Shown: positions 22,944-31,386 of the stretch, piece by piece
How positions within the stretch are numbered: position 1 is the first letter of the stretch
Layout: each line of letters opens with the position of its first letter
Source of the DNA: an uncultured Bacteroidales bacterium
Lineage (GTDB): Bacteria > Bacteroidota > Bacteroidia > Bacteroidales > UBA932
Reading direction: 5' to 3'
DNA: 53,825 nt
Assembly: GCA_934725575.1 (NCBI GenBank)
Contig: CAKVCK010000025.1
Span: 1 to 53,825 of the forward strand
Notes under the pieces: generated by a model
Database searches by the model: none
Seen by the model: only the letters and a program-made list of their open reading frames with translations
What the model was told of the DNA's origin: nothing
Translations under genes and position numbers: made by a program

Positions 22944-25916
22944 CTACATCCTTGGAGGCGGTGGGCCCATCGGGCCGCGGCCCATTCCCGGGCCCATACG
23001 GCGACCGCCCTTGCCGCCGAAGTTGCCGAAGCGGTAGGTCAGGGAGACGACGATGTAACGGCCGAGGGTGTTGTTGAGGGTCTCGGTGTGGTAGTTCGAT
23101 GAGTCGGAGATCGAGAGGTTCTTGGCCTGGTCGAGGATGTCGTAGGCGTTCAGGGCCAACGTGAATTTGTCCTTGAAGAGCATCTTCGTGATCTTGGCGT
23201 TCAGAATCAGCTGGGTGCCTTGATCGGTGGTGTAGCCATTGTACCAGTTGTAGTTACCGTCAGCCACAATTCCGAGGCCGCCAGGAACGGTCCAGTTCAT
23301 CGAGGCCGTGACCTGATTGCTCCAAGTCATATTCGTGGACTGGTTGGCGATTGTGTACCAGGACTTTGACATTCTGGTGCGGCCGCCGGCGGTAAGTTCC
23401 ACGATGTCATTGCGGTAGGTAATGCGGAGACGCTCGGTGAGACCTACGGTCTGGAGCTTGTTCAATGTGAAATCCAATGTGTGGAAATCCTCAAGGAACT
23501 TGTCGGCGAGGAAGTTCTCAGCATTGTAGTTGTCACCCTCGTAGTACTTGCTCATATCAAAATTCGAGGAGCCTACATAGGATGAAGACCTTGAATAACT
23601 TGCCCTCGTCATATTGAATATGCTGAAGTTGGATTTGGCGATCGGTGTGTTCAACATCACACGGAAACTTCCGTTGTAGGAATCCTTGCCGTTCACAGGG
23701 ACAGAGTACTGAACACCGTTCGTGCCGTACCACTGGGCATTGACAATAGCGTTCTTGACGATGCCACCATCGATTCCAGCGTTGACCGAGAAGAATGTCT
23801 TCTTGTTGGTGTGACGGAAATCACTTCTGAAATCGTGGTTGAAGTACGGCTCAAGGTACATATTACCGAATGACACGTTGAGAGGGTTCGTGTTGTCCGG
23901 AACTTTCATCAACTGGTTGACGGACGGTTGCTGAGAGCGGCCGAAATAGAAGCCACGCACATTGGTGTTGTCATCGATGTCGTACCACAGCATCGCCTGA
24001 GGTGCCCAGTTCAGGACGTGGTTGTCGTAAGTGTCATAGCCACTGGTCTCGTTGTGGGTATATGTCGGGTTGGCGCTCATACCAGCCTGCGCGCGGAGTT
24101 TATCTTTCTGATAGACGAAATTCGCTCCGATCGTCTGGTTGATGTAGCGGTTGATGATCTCACTGGAATAGACCTCATTAATTTTTTCATCAACAGGATT
24201 GTAAATCAGATTGTAACGTCCGAAATCCGAGGCAACCCCGCTGTCAAACGTATTCTTTGTGGAAGAAGTCCTGTTCCAGGAGGCCTCGTAGTTTGCCTCC
24301 ACGAAGAAGCCTTTGCCGAGAGGCTCAGTGTAGGTGAGACGACCAGTCAAAGACTTCGTGTCCTGATTCTGGTTGTAACGCTGGTTGATGACAGAGTCTG
24401 AATCAGCGACTCCAAACTCATCGTATGTAGTTGTCCTTGACTGGTTGAATCCGTTGGTCTCGTTGCCGCTGAAGTTGTAGCGAGCGTTGAAAGAAAGGGT
24501 CCTGCCGGCCTTGCCGAGCTTCTGGCGGAAGAGGAAGAATCCGTTGGTCCTCCAGTTGTTGTTGGAACCCGTGTTGCTAGTAAAACCATCGTTAGTCTTG
24601 GATGTCACTCCACTTTTTTCCGTCAAAGTAGAGAAATCCGAGACTTCATTGAAGTCTCCGTTACCAAAGCTGACCTGCGGCTGGAACAAGATCGAGGTAT
24701 TCTCGGAGAATTTATGCTCCAGACGGACTCCGAAACGATGTCCATCAGAATTGGTCGTGTTGGAACCCTTGTTGTTATAGATGAGATTGTGGTCATCCAA
24801 ATAGGTAATTCTCTTACTCTCCTCCTCAACGTAAGTCTCGTTATTATTGTAGAGGTAGTTGCCGCCGAGATCCATCTTGCCGTCGAACAAGGATGTGTTG
24901 CCGTTCAGACCACCCATCCAGGATGTCGTGATTCCGTTGCCCGGTCCCCAGCCACGGCTGCCGCGGCCCATTCCGCCGCCACCTCCGCGCATTCCCTGCA
25001 TCATACTGCCGGAAAGATCATTGAAACCACGGTTGTTGGTGTTGTTGCCGTTGAGTACAACGCTAATCTGGTTCTTGTCAGTGAAACGGCCCAGGAAACC
25101 AGCACCCTGATAACGCCAGTCACCATTGCCGGAAGAAAGTTCAGAGCCAGAGACCTGCTTGCGGACATCGTGTCCCGCTCCGGTCATAACGTTGCCGAAA
25201 AGGCCGTTCATCATCCCCTTCTGGATGGAGAGGTCGATTATTGTCTCATCGTTACCGTCATCGATGCCGGTGAACTCGGCCTGGTCGGACTTCTTTTCCA
25301 CGACCTTCACCTTCTCGATGATCTTCGCGGGAATATTCTTGGACGCAAGCTGAGGATCGTCAAGGAAGAAAGTCTTGCCGTCGATTGTTATCTTGCTGAT
25401 TGTCTGACCGTTCGCAGTGACGGTTCCATCCTCGGAGACCTCCACGCCAGGAAGCTTCTTAAGAAGATCCTCCAGCACATCGTTGTCGGTGGTCTTGAAT
25501 GACGAGGCGTTATATTCAATGGTGTCTTTCTTTATCACAATCGGGTTGCCGGCGGCGGAGACGCTTGCGGCGTCCAACACCTGTTTGTCCGGATCCATCT
25601 TCAACGCTCCAAGATCCAGTTTTCCCTTGACCTCGATATCCTTGGTCAGAGGCTTGTAGCCAAGAAGTTCCGCCTTCAGGACATATTTACCGGCGGCGAC
25701 TTTCTCAAATACCGTCTTTCCCTTGTCGTCACTCAAGGCATACTTGTAGGGTTTCTGTGTGCCTGGTTTTGTGATGGATACGGTCGCGAAACCGACCGCA
25801 TCTCCGGTGGAAGAATCCGTAAGCGACAATGTGACCGTGCCGCCTCCCTGGGCGAAAGCCAAAGAAAAAGCCGACATAATGCCGGCGACAAAAGTGATGA
25901 ATTTCTTTAAGTTCAT
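22944..25916 (-). CDS. Outer-membrane beta-barrel protein, TonB-receptor-like
   Basis: A 990-residue outer-membrane protein with signal peptide (1-22), a carboxypeptidase-regulatory-like beta sandwich (about 25-105), a TonB plug-like segment (about 115-220), and a long beta-barrel rich in aromatic and Asn residues. The tail is unusual: a Gly/Met/Pro/Arg-rich end (GRRMGPGMGRGPMGPPPPRM), and a Gly-Met-rich stretch near residues 305-330. No SusD gene is adjacent, so it is not a standard starch-utilisation pair. The ligand is unknown. It ends just before a strong hairpin and starts well separated from ruvC. Confidence 0.88.
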   Translation of the reverse strand: MNLKKFITFVAGIMSAFSLAFAQGGGTVTLSLTDSSTGDAVGFATVSITKPGTQKPYKYALSDDKGKTVFEKVAAGKYVLKAELLGYKPLTKDIEVKGKLDLGALKMDPDKQVLDAASVSAAGNPIVIKKDTIEYNASSFKTTDNDVLEDLLKKLPGVEVSEDGTVTANGQTISKITIDGKTFFLDDPQLASKNIPAKIIEKVKVVEKKSDQAEFTGIDDGNDETIIDLSIQKGMMNGLFGNVMTGAGHDVRKQVSGSELSSGNGDWRYQGAGFLGRFTDKNQISVVLNGNNTNNRGFNDLSGSMMQGMRGGGGGMGRGSRGWGPGNGITTSWMGGLNGNTSLFDGKMDLGGNYLYNNNETYVEEESKRITYLDDHNLIYNNKGSNTTNSDGHRFGVRLEHKFSENTSILFQPQVSFGNGDFNEVSDFSTLTEKSGVTSKTNDGFTSNTGSNNNWRTNGFFLFRQKLGKAGRTLSFNARYNFSGNETNGFNQSRTTTYDEFGVADSDSVINQRYNQNQDTKSLTGRLTYTEPLGKGFFVEANYEASWNRTSSTKNTFDSGVASDFGRYNLIYNPVDEKINEVYSSEIINRYINQTIGANFVYQKDKLRAQAGMSANPTYTHNETSGYDTYDNHVLNWAPQAMLWYDIDDNTNVRGFYFGRSQQPSVNQLMKVPDNTNPLNVSFGNMYLEPYFNHDFRSDFRHTNKKTFFSVNAGIDGGIVKNAIVNAQWYGTNGVQYSVPVNGKDSYNGSFRVMLNTPIAKSNFSIFNMTRASYSRSSSYVGSSNFDMSKYYEGDNYNAENFLADKFLEDFHTLDFTLNKLQTVGLTERLRITYRNDIVELTAGGRTRMSKSWYTIANQSTNMTWSNQVTASMNWTVPGGLGIVADGNYNWYNGYTTDQGTQLILNAKITKMLFKDKFTLALNAYDILDQAKNLSISDSSNYHTETLNNTLGRYIVVSLTYRFGNFGGKGGRRMGPGMGRGPMGPPPPRM

Positions 25917-26036
25917 AAGGAATACTCAACTAATCAACCTAACGCTTCTTTTGACAGAGAAACGTGGTGATGGTTTAATCCTTACAAATAAAAAACATCA
26001 ATTAATGAGCACTGATGAATATTCAGGGAATATTCA

Positions 26037-26591
26037 TCACTTCACCCGGTCCGGATGATCCTTGATGAACTTCTCCCAGCCTCCGGAGCCCTTTACCTTC
26101 GCCAGCGGACTGGAAATCGAGTAGTAATGGCAAAGGGCGATGGCAAGTGCGTCCGTGGCATCCAGATGCTCCGGTTGGAAGTCCACGTTCAATGTCTTGC
26201 GAAGCATCACGCTAACTTGCTCCTTCGATGCGGCGCCGTTGCCCGTGATCGCCTGCTTGGCCTCGCGGGGAGCATATTCACGAATATCTGTGATGCCATA
26301 TTCAAGAGCGGCGAGCATCGCTGCCCCTTGCGCGCGTCCCAGTTTCAGGATAACCTGCGCGTTCTTGCCGTAGAACGGCGACTCCAGCGCCATCTCGGTG
26401 CCGTGGTAGGTCTTGCAGACTTCGGTGACCGTGTCGTAGATCTGACGGAGCTTTGAATATGCGTCCGCTTCTTTCCGAAGATCCAGCACGCCCATATCCA
26501 CGAAAACAGGCTTGCCGCCGATGACATCAATAACCCCGAAACCAAGGAGATTGGTTCCGGGGTCTATTCCGATTATCGTTTTCTTGTCCAT
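26037..26591 (-). CDS. ruvC: Holliday junction resolvase RuvC
   Basis: Resolves four-way DNA junctions in recombination with RuvAB. The 184-residue sequence shows the acidic active site: Asp10 in IGIDPGT, Glu70 in ALESPFYGKN, and Asp144 and Asp147 in HLDATDA. Length is slightly above E. coli RuvC. It lies downstream of serS on the same strand with a 37-base gap. Confidence 0.95.
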   Translation of the reverse strand: MDKKTIIGIDPGTNLLGFGVIDVIGGKPVFVDMGVLDLRKEADAYSKLRQIYDTVTEVCKTYHGTEMALESPFYGKNAQVILKLGRAQGAAMLAALEYGITDIREYAPREAKQAITGNGAASKEQVSVMLRKTLNVDFQPEHLDATDALAIALCHYYSISSPLAKVKGSGGWEKFIKDHPDRVK

Positions 26592-26628
26592 AAAGAATTT
26601 ACGAGCAGGAACTTACCGTCCAATGCGG

Positions 26629-27900
26629 TTAGTCAATGCAGTCGAATCCTGTGTAAGGACGGAGAACCTCAGGGATGACAATTTTGTCTTCCTTCTGGTT
26701 GTCTTCGAGCAGGGCGGCTACCACACGTGGGAGAGCGAGTGAGCTTCCGTTCAGGGTGTGGCAGAGCTGCATCTTACCATCCGCGTCACGGTAACGCAGG
26801 TGCAGACGGTTAGCCTGATAGGTCTCGAAGTTGGAGACTGAGGAAATCTCAAGCCAACGTCCCTGGGCTGCTGACCAGAGCTCGAAATCGTAAGTGATTG
26901 CTGAGGTGAAGCTCAGGTCGCCACCGCAAAGGCGGAGAATCCTGTACTTCAGACCAAGTTTGTTGACAATTCCCTCAACGTGGGCAACCATCTCGTCCAG
27001 AGCCGCATAAGAGTTCTCAGGCTTCTCGATGCGCACGATCTCGACCTTGTCAAACTGATGCAGACGGTTCAGACCTCTCACGTCCTTGCCGTAAGAACCG
27101 GCCTCACGACGGAAGCACGGAGTGTAGGCGGTCATCTTCTGCGGGAAGTCATTGTTGCCGAGGATGACATCTCTGAATATGTTGGTGACAGGAACCTCGG
27201 CTGTAGGAATGAGATAGAAGTCATCAAGACCTACATAATACATCTGAGCCTCCTTGTCAGGCAGCTGGCCGGTACCGAAACCGGAAGCGGCGTTGACCAT
27301 AATAGGCGGCTCGACCTCCTTGTAGCCGGCGGCGGTGTTGATGTCAAGGAAGAAGTTGATGAGAGCCCTCTGGAGTTTCGCGCCCTTGCCCTTATAGACA
27401 GGGAAACCGGCTCCGGTAAGCTTCACACCAAGATCGAAATCGATGATGTCATATTTCTTGGCAAGTTCCCAGTGAGGAAGAGCGTGCTCAGGAAGATTGA
27501 CCTCAGGGCCGCCCATCTTCACAACCTGGTTGTCCTCGGCGCCCTTTCCAGGGATCACGAGGTCGCAAGGCATATTCGGTAGCAAAACCAGCTGAGCCTC
27601 AAGTTCCTTGTTGTTCTCATCTGCCTTGGCGAGAAGTTCGGAAGACTTGGCCTTGAGTTCGGCCACCTCTTTCTTGACCTCCTCGGCCTCTGCCTTCTTG
27701 CCGTCTTTCATCAGGCCACCGATCTGCTTGGTGAGCTGATTCTGCTTGGCCACAATAGCATCGCTCTCTGTCTGTAGAGCCCTTCTGTTGGTGTCCAGTT
27801 CGAGGACTTTTTCCACGATGGCCCTCGCATCGAAATTCTTTACTGCCAGCTTCTCGATCACGTGCTGCGGATCGTCACGAAGCGTTTTGAGTGTAAGCAT
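26629..27900 (-). CDS. serS: Serine-tRNA ligase
   Basis: Class II aminoacyl-tRNA synthetase charging tRNA-Ser. It has an N-terminal long antiparallel coiled coil (about 30-100) and a catalytic domain with motif 2 (PCFRREAGSYGKDVRGLNRLHQF, residues around 258-281) and motif 3 (LPRVVAALLED near 398-408). The 423-residue length is standard. No T-box or other leader is recognised upstream. It reads toward ruvC. Confidence 0.97.
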   Translation of the reverse strand: MLTLKTLRDDPQHVIEKLAVKNFDARAIVEKVLELDTNRRALQTESDAIVAKQNQLTKQIGGLMKDGKKAEAEEVKKEVAELKAKSSELLAKADENNKELEAQLVLLPNMPCDLVIPGKGAEDNQVVKMGGPEVNLPEHALPHWELAKKYDIIDFDLGVKLTGAGFPVYKGKGAKLQRALINFFLDINTAAGYKEVEPPIMVNAASGFGTGQLPDKEAQMYYVGLDDFYLIPTAEVPVTNIFRDVILGNNDFPQKMTAYTPCFRREAGSYGKDVRGLNRLHQFDKVEIVRIEKPENSYAALDEMVAHVEGIVNKLGLKYRILRLCGGDLSFTSAITYDFELWSAAQGRWLEISSVSNFETYQANRLHLRYRDADGKMQLCHTLNGSSLALPRVVAALLEDNQKEDKIVIPEVLRPYTGFDCID

Positions 27901-28009
27901 AGTATAATGAATAGTTTAATTATCATTAAAATGGAAGTTTCCGCTTGTCGTCAGGAATGTTCCCGACATATTTTCAGACAAACAGGCCTGAAACGGGTTG
28001 TTTCCAAAC

Positions 28010-28052
28010 AAAAAAGAGGACAGGCACGATAACTCGAAGCCAGCCCTCTTTC
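28010..28052 (-). terminator. Intrinsic terminator after rpmA
   Basis: On the minus strand, AAGAGG-GCT-GGC pairs with GCC-TGT-CCTCTT and is followed by a T-run. It ends the rplU-rpmA transcript. Confidence 0.7.
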
Positions 28053-28071
28053 ATTATCAATCCTCCGAGTC

Positions 28072-28332
28072 TTAGTTCTCAAAAGGGATAACCGAGACGT
28101 AGGATTTGTCCTCTCTCTTCCTTGTGAACTTAACAGTTCCGTCAACGAGTGCGTAGAGAGTGTGATCCTTGCCCATTCCGACGTTCTTGTCAGGATTGTG
28201 GACTGTACCTCTCTGCCTTACGATGATGTTGCCGGCCTTTACGACCTCACCGCCGAATTTCTTGAGTCCAAGCCTTTTGGAATGAGACTCACGACCGTTC
28301 TTTGAACTTGATTGTCCTTTCTTGTGTGCCAT
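28072..28332 (-). CDS. rpmA: 50S ribosomal protein L27
   Basis: An 86-residue basic protein with the N-terminal MAHKKGQSSSKNGRESHSKR and the GNIIVRQRGT motif typical of L27. No N-terminal extension needing cleavage is present, as in Gram-negative bacteria. It follows rplU by 20 bases, the usual L21-L27 operon, and ends in an intrinsic terminator. Confidence 0.98.
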   Translation of the reverse strand: MAHKKGQSSSKNGRESHSKRLGLKKFGGEVVKAGNIIVRQRGTVHNPDKNVGMGKDHTLYALVDGTVKFTRKREDKSYVSVIPFEN

Positions 28333-28352
28333 AATCTGTTACTCTTTAGAAA

Positions 28353-28664
28353 TTAAGCGATTTCATCGATACGGATCTTGGAAAGCTTCTGGCGGTGGCC
28401 ATTGAGCTTCTGGAATCCCTTGCGACGGATCTTCTTGAACACGAGCACCTTGTCAGCCTTTGCCTCGTCATCGAGAACGGTGGCCTTAACGACTGCGCCC
28501 TTTACATAAGGATTACCGAGCTTGATCTGCCCTTCGGAGTCAACGAGCAGCACCTTGTCGAACTCGACTGAAGAATCCTTGGCCGCCGCGAGACGGTTCA
28601 CAAAGATCTCTTTTCCAGCCTCAACCTTGAACTGCTGTCCTGCAATGTCAACAATTGCGTACAT
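28353..28664 (-). CDS. rplU: 50S ribosomal protein L21
   Basis: A 103-residue protein beginning MYAIVDIAGQQFKVEAGKEI with the C-terminal FKKIRRKGFQKLNGHRQ, which matches L21. It is the first gene of the rplU-rpmA operon. A promoter-like element TAAATTTG lies at 28758-28751 on the minus strand, giving a leader of about 80 bases. Confidence 0.98.
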   Translation of the reverse strand: MYAIVDIAGQQFKVEAGKEIFVNRLAAAKDSSVEFDKVLLVDSEGQIKLGNPYVKGAVVKATVLDDEAKADKVLVFKKIRRKGFQKLNGHRQKLSKIRIDEIA

Positions 28665-29049
28665 AAAAAAACAAAACTTTATTAAGTTTCAGCCGCAAGC
28701 GCCCGTAACCTCACGGGACTTCTGGAGCTCCACGGCCATAAAACAGACTGCAAATTTATGCAAAATCCCACAATCCGCAAAATATTTCGCAAACTGTCGA
28801 TATTTTACACATAAAATCAGGCACTTGAGACGGGTGCAGATTTCAAGATTCCGCACCCGCTTGTTAATGAATTGACTTACTCGGGTGCAGTACCTGCCTG
28901 ATCGCACCCGATGGACAGAAAAGACTGATGTTCGTGCGCAGAAAAGGAATATTCAGGCACGAGAGGACACGGAAAGGATGACTTGTACGTAGAAGAGGTT
29001 GTTCCACGCACGGAATTAATGGCGGGATGGCAGATCGTGGCAAAAATGG
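28665..29049. other. Intergenic region upstream of rplU
   Basis: No gene is seen. It contains the probable rplU promoter (minus-strand TAAATTTG at 28758-28751) and two similar 7-bp hairpins, CGGGTGC…GCACCCG, at 28831-28859 and 28882-28910. The far end is the 3' side of the leftward sirtuin gene. Confidence 0.5.
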
Positions 29050-29763
29050 CTACCGATCCAGCAGCTTGCGGAAGGTTTCCATTCCTTTCGTGGCGACTTC
29101 GCGGATGTGGGTGATGCGGGGGTCATTGACGGCGACATCCTCGGGGTCGATAAGGTAGATCGGGACTCCGTTGGAGGCGTAGCGGTAGAGACCTGCGGCG
29201 GGATAAACGTTCAGGGACGTGCCGACAATCAACATTATGTCAGCGGCGGAGACGATGTCGATGGCCTTCTCGATGTTCGGGACGGCCTCCCCGAAGAAGA
29301 CGATGTGCGGACGCAACTGACTGCCGTTCGGGGCCTTGTCCCCCAGATGGACCTCATCGTAGCCGATGTCGATGACCTCTTTCTCTGAATATGTCCGGTC
29401 ATATTCACCATCCTCCGGGCGGACTTTTGTCGCCTCGCCGTGAAGATGCAGAACCTTCGTGCTGCCGGCCCTTTCGTGCAGATTGTCAACGTTCTGGGTG
29501 ATGATCGTCACTGAATATTCCTTCTCCAGAGCGGCGATGGCGTAGTGCGCGGCGTTCGGCTTTACCTCGCTGAGCCTCTTGCGCAGACCGTTGTAGAAAT
29601 TCAGGACCAATTCCCGGTTGCGGTACCAGCCCTGGATCGACGCGACCTCTTCGGGATCATATTCACCCCACAGGCCGTTGTTGCCCCTGAATGTGCTGAG
29701 GCCGCTCTCGGCGCTCACTCCCGCGCCCGTCAGAACGGCGATTTTCTTTTTCGCTGAGTTCAT
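29050..29763 (-). CDS. cobB: Sir2 family NAD-dependent protein deacylase
   Basis: Removes acyl groups from lysine using NAD. The start at MNSAKKKIAV is chosen because GAGG lies just upstream; a longer frame starts at 29811. Motifs are GAGVSAESGLSTFR (13-26), TQNVDNLHERAG and the catalytic His in LHLHGE. No zinc-binding cysteines are present, as in some other bacterial sirtuins. In the FYNGLRKRL segment, the Arg of the E. coli CobB YxxR desuccinylase pair appears to be replaced, so acyl preference is uncertain. It lies 52 bases after the leftward ATPase gene. Confidence 0.92.
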   Translation of the reverse strand: MNSAKKKIAVLTGAGVSAESGLSTFRGNNGLWGEYDPEEVASIQGWYRNRELVLNFYNGLRKRLSEVKPNAAHYAIAALEKEYSVTIITQNVDNLHERAGSTKVLHLHGEATKVRPEDGEYDRTYSEKEVIDIGYDEVHLGDKAPNGSQLRPHIVFFGEAVPNIEKAIDIVSAADIMLIVGTSLNVYPAAGLYRYASNGVPIYLIDPEDVAVNDPRITHIREVATKGMETFRKLLDR

Positions 29764-29814
29764 ATATTCATCCTCCTTTGAATTGTCGCGCGGACACAAC
29801 CGCCTATTCATAAA

Positions 29815-30972
29815 TTATTGATTCTTTTTGAAATAGTAGTTTCTGAGCCAGTATTCAAACAACGGGTCAAGGATCACCGGCTTAGCGTCCTCGCCGACGA
29901 AGGTAAGGATTTCCTTCTTCATCAGAGCGTCCTTGAGGCGGCGCACGTTGGCGGACGAGTTGAGGGAATATTTCCGGATCACCTCCGCCGTGCTGAACTT
30001 CGAGTATCCATCGATGATCGCCTTCAGCAGACTCACCTGGAAGGTCGTGAGGTCGTTCATCATCGAGATGAAGCGGCCACGGTTGATCGCCAGCACGGTC
30101 GCAAGGGCCTCCAGCAGGACAGGCTCCATTATGTAGCCTTTGGACAGGGAGTCGCAGACAGATGTGAAGTGATTGATGTAGAAAAGATTGCATTTGAAGA
30201 GGCGGCAGGCTCCACTGATCAGGTCCCTATCGATGACCTTTCCGCTCGCAAGGAAACCTTTGATGATGTGCTCGACAATCTCCCTCTCGTCCACCCTGCT
30301 GAGTTTCAGCCGTGTCACCCTGCGGTAGAAGAAATGACGTTTCACGAATATGTCCTCCATCGCGTTGACCTGAGAACCTATGAATATATAGGAAAACAGT
30401 CTGATGCCTTCCGCTCTCGCACCGTCGATGACCTCCTCCATCAGCTTGAATATCCGTTCTCCGTCATCGGCAAGATCCACGTTCTGGAACTCATCGACGA
30501 TGAGGTGCATCCTCTCTCCCCTTTCGGCGGACAGGATGTACGGAAGCCTCAGCACGGCTTTCAAGTCGTTCTCATCCAGATCCCAGTTCGTGGAGAGGAT
30601 CGTGTCCCAGTCCGCGAATGCCTTCCGGTCAAAGACGAAATGCGTTCCTTCAAGGTACTTGGTGACGACCCGTTCATATTCATCAGGAGTGGAGGCAACC
30701 AGCCTTATCACCGCGGCTCCGAGCCTTTTGACAAAAGATTCTCCGTCCCTGATGTCAAGGGCGGTCATCTCGCCGACCGTGAACCTTTCGCCATCGACCT
30801 TCATCTTCGTGAACACCTGATGGACAAGAGATTTCTTTCCGGTCCCGAACGGTTCCCAGATCACAACGTTCTCACTCTGGGCCAATAGATTACCGAGTAT
30901 CGTGCAATCCTCCTTGCGGCCAATGAAGTGTTGTCCTGTCACATATTTGTTGTATAAAAACGGGCTATCCAT
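29815..30972 (-). CDS. AAA-type ATPase of the archaeal-ATPase-like family
   Basis: A 385-residue ATPase similar to the archaeal-type STAND-like proteins common in Bacteroidales. The P-loop reads EPFGTGKKS (40-48), and Walker B is LIVDEFQNV with Asp160-Glu161. A winged-helix-like C-terminal region (about 305-385) ends in LFEYWLRNYYFKKN. Function is unknown; related proteins are often toxins' partners or regulators, but nothing here shows that. It is transcribed divergently from rpsU, with a promoter-like TAATTTTG on the minus strand at 31002-30995. Confidence 0.75.
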   Translation of the reverse strand: MDSPFLYNKYVTGQHFIGRKEDCTILGNLLAQSENVVIWEPFGTGKKSLVHQVFTKMKVDGERFTVGEMTALDIRDGESFVKRLGAAVIRLVASTPDEYERVVTKYLEGTHFVFDRKAFADWDTILSTNWDLDENDLKAVLRLPYILSAERGERMHLIVDEFQNVDLADDGERIFKLMEEVIDGARAEGIRLFSYIFIGSQVNAMEDIFVKRHFFYRRVTRLKLSRVDEREIVEHIIKGFLASGKVIDRDLISGACRLFKCNLFYINHFTSVCDSLSKGYIMEPVLLEALATVLAINRGRFISMMNDLTTFQVSLLKAIIDGYSKFSTAEVIRKYSLNSSANVRRLKDALMKKEILTFVGEDAKPVILDPLFEYWLRNYYFKKNQ

Positions 30973-31014
30973 CGAAATAACATTTTTGTTTTGACAAAAT
31001 TAACATTTTTTTCC

Positions 31015-31022
31015 TATCTTTG
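31015..31022 (+). promoter_or_regulatory. Promoter of rpsU
   Basis: TATCTTTG, a perfect -7 element, with TTTTG-containing sequence about 20 bases upstream as a possible -33 element. It leaves a leader of about 85 bases before rpsU. Confidence 0.65.
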
Positions 31023-31112
31023 CACCCGCTTTAGGAAGCGCCTGGAAATTTATCGGTGAATATCACCGGAATATTCCCGGGATTTAGAAAAAAAGGAGGT
31101 GGTAACAGCATT

Positions 31113-31307
31113 ATGATCATAGTTCCTATCAAGGAAGGCGAGAACATCGAAAGGGCTCTGAAGAAATTCAAGAGAAAATTCGAGAAGACCGGTGCCATCC
31201 GCGAGCTCCGCGCCCGCAAGAACTTCGAGAAGCCTTCTGTAAAGAAGAGAGCGGCGAAGATGAAGGCCATCTACGTTCAGCACCTCCAGCTGCTTGACGA
31301 GCAGTAA
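31113..31307 (+). CDS. rpsU: 30S ribosomal protein S21
   Basis: A 64-residue basic protein starting MIIVPIKEGENIERALKKFK, the S21 sequence. The start is fixed by homology and by AAAGGAGGT about 13 bases upstream, an unusually strong Shine-Dalgarno site for Bacteroidota. In this phylum S21 is linked to ribosomes with an occluded anti-SD, and a strong SD on rpsU fits autoregulation (established for Bacteroidota relatives). Flanked by its own promoter and terminator. Confidence 0.97.
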   Translation: MIIVPIKEGENIERALKKFKRKFEKTGAIRELRARKNFEKPSVKKRAAKMKAIYVQHLQLLDEQ

Positions 31308-31330
31308 TTGTTCCTTACATTGAAATCATG

Positions 31331-31360
31331 ACCGGACCGCCATCATGCGGCCCGGTTTTC
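31331..31360 (+). terminator. Intrinsic terminator after rpsU
   Basis: ACCGG-A-CCGC pairs with GCGG-C-CCGGT around CATCAT, followed by TTTT. Confidence 0.75.
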
Positions 31361-31372
31361 GTATATTTTGGT

Positions 31373-31380
31373 TATATTTG
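31373..31380 (+). promoter_or_regulatory. Promoter of the AsmA-like gene, very close to its start
   Basis: TATATTTG lies only six bases before the ATG at 31387, with TTTTG about 20 bases upstream. If real, the message would be leaderless or nearly so. Confidence 0.5.
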
Positions 31381-31386
31381 TGAGCT

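Noticed and set aside
24714..25502. Long plus-strand frame opposite the outer-membrane receptor gene
   Set aside because: It is a shadow of the real minus-strand gene.
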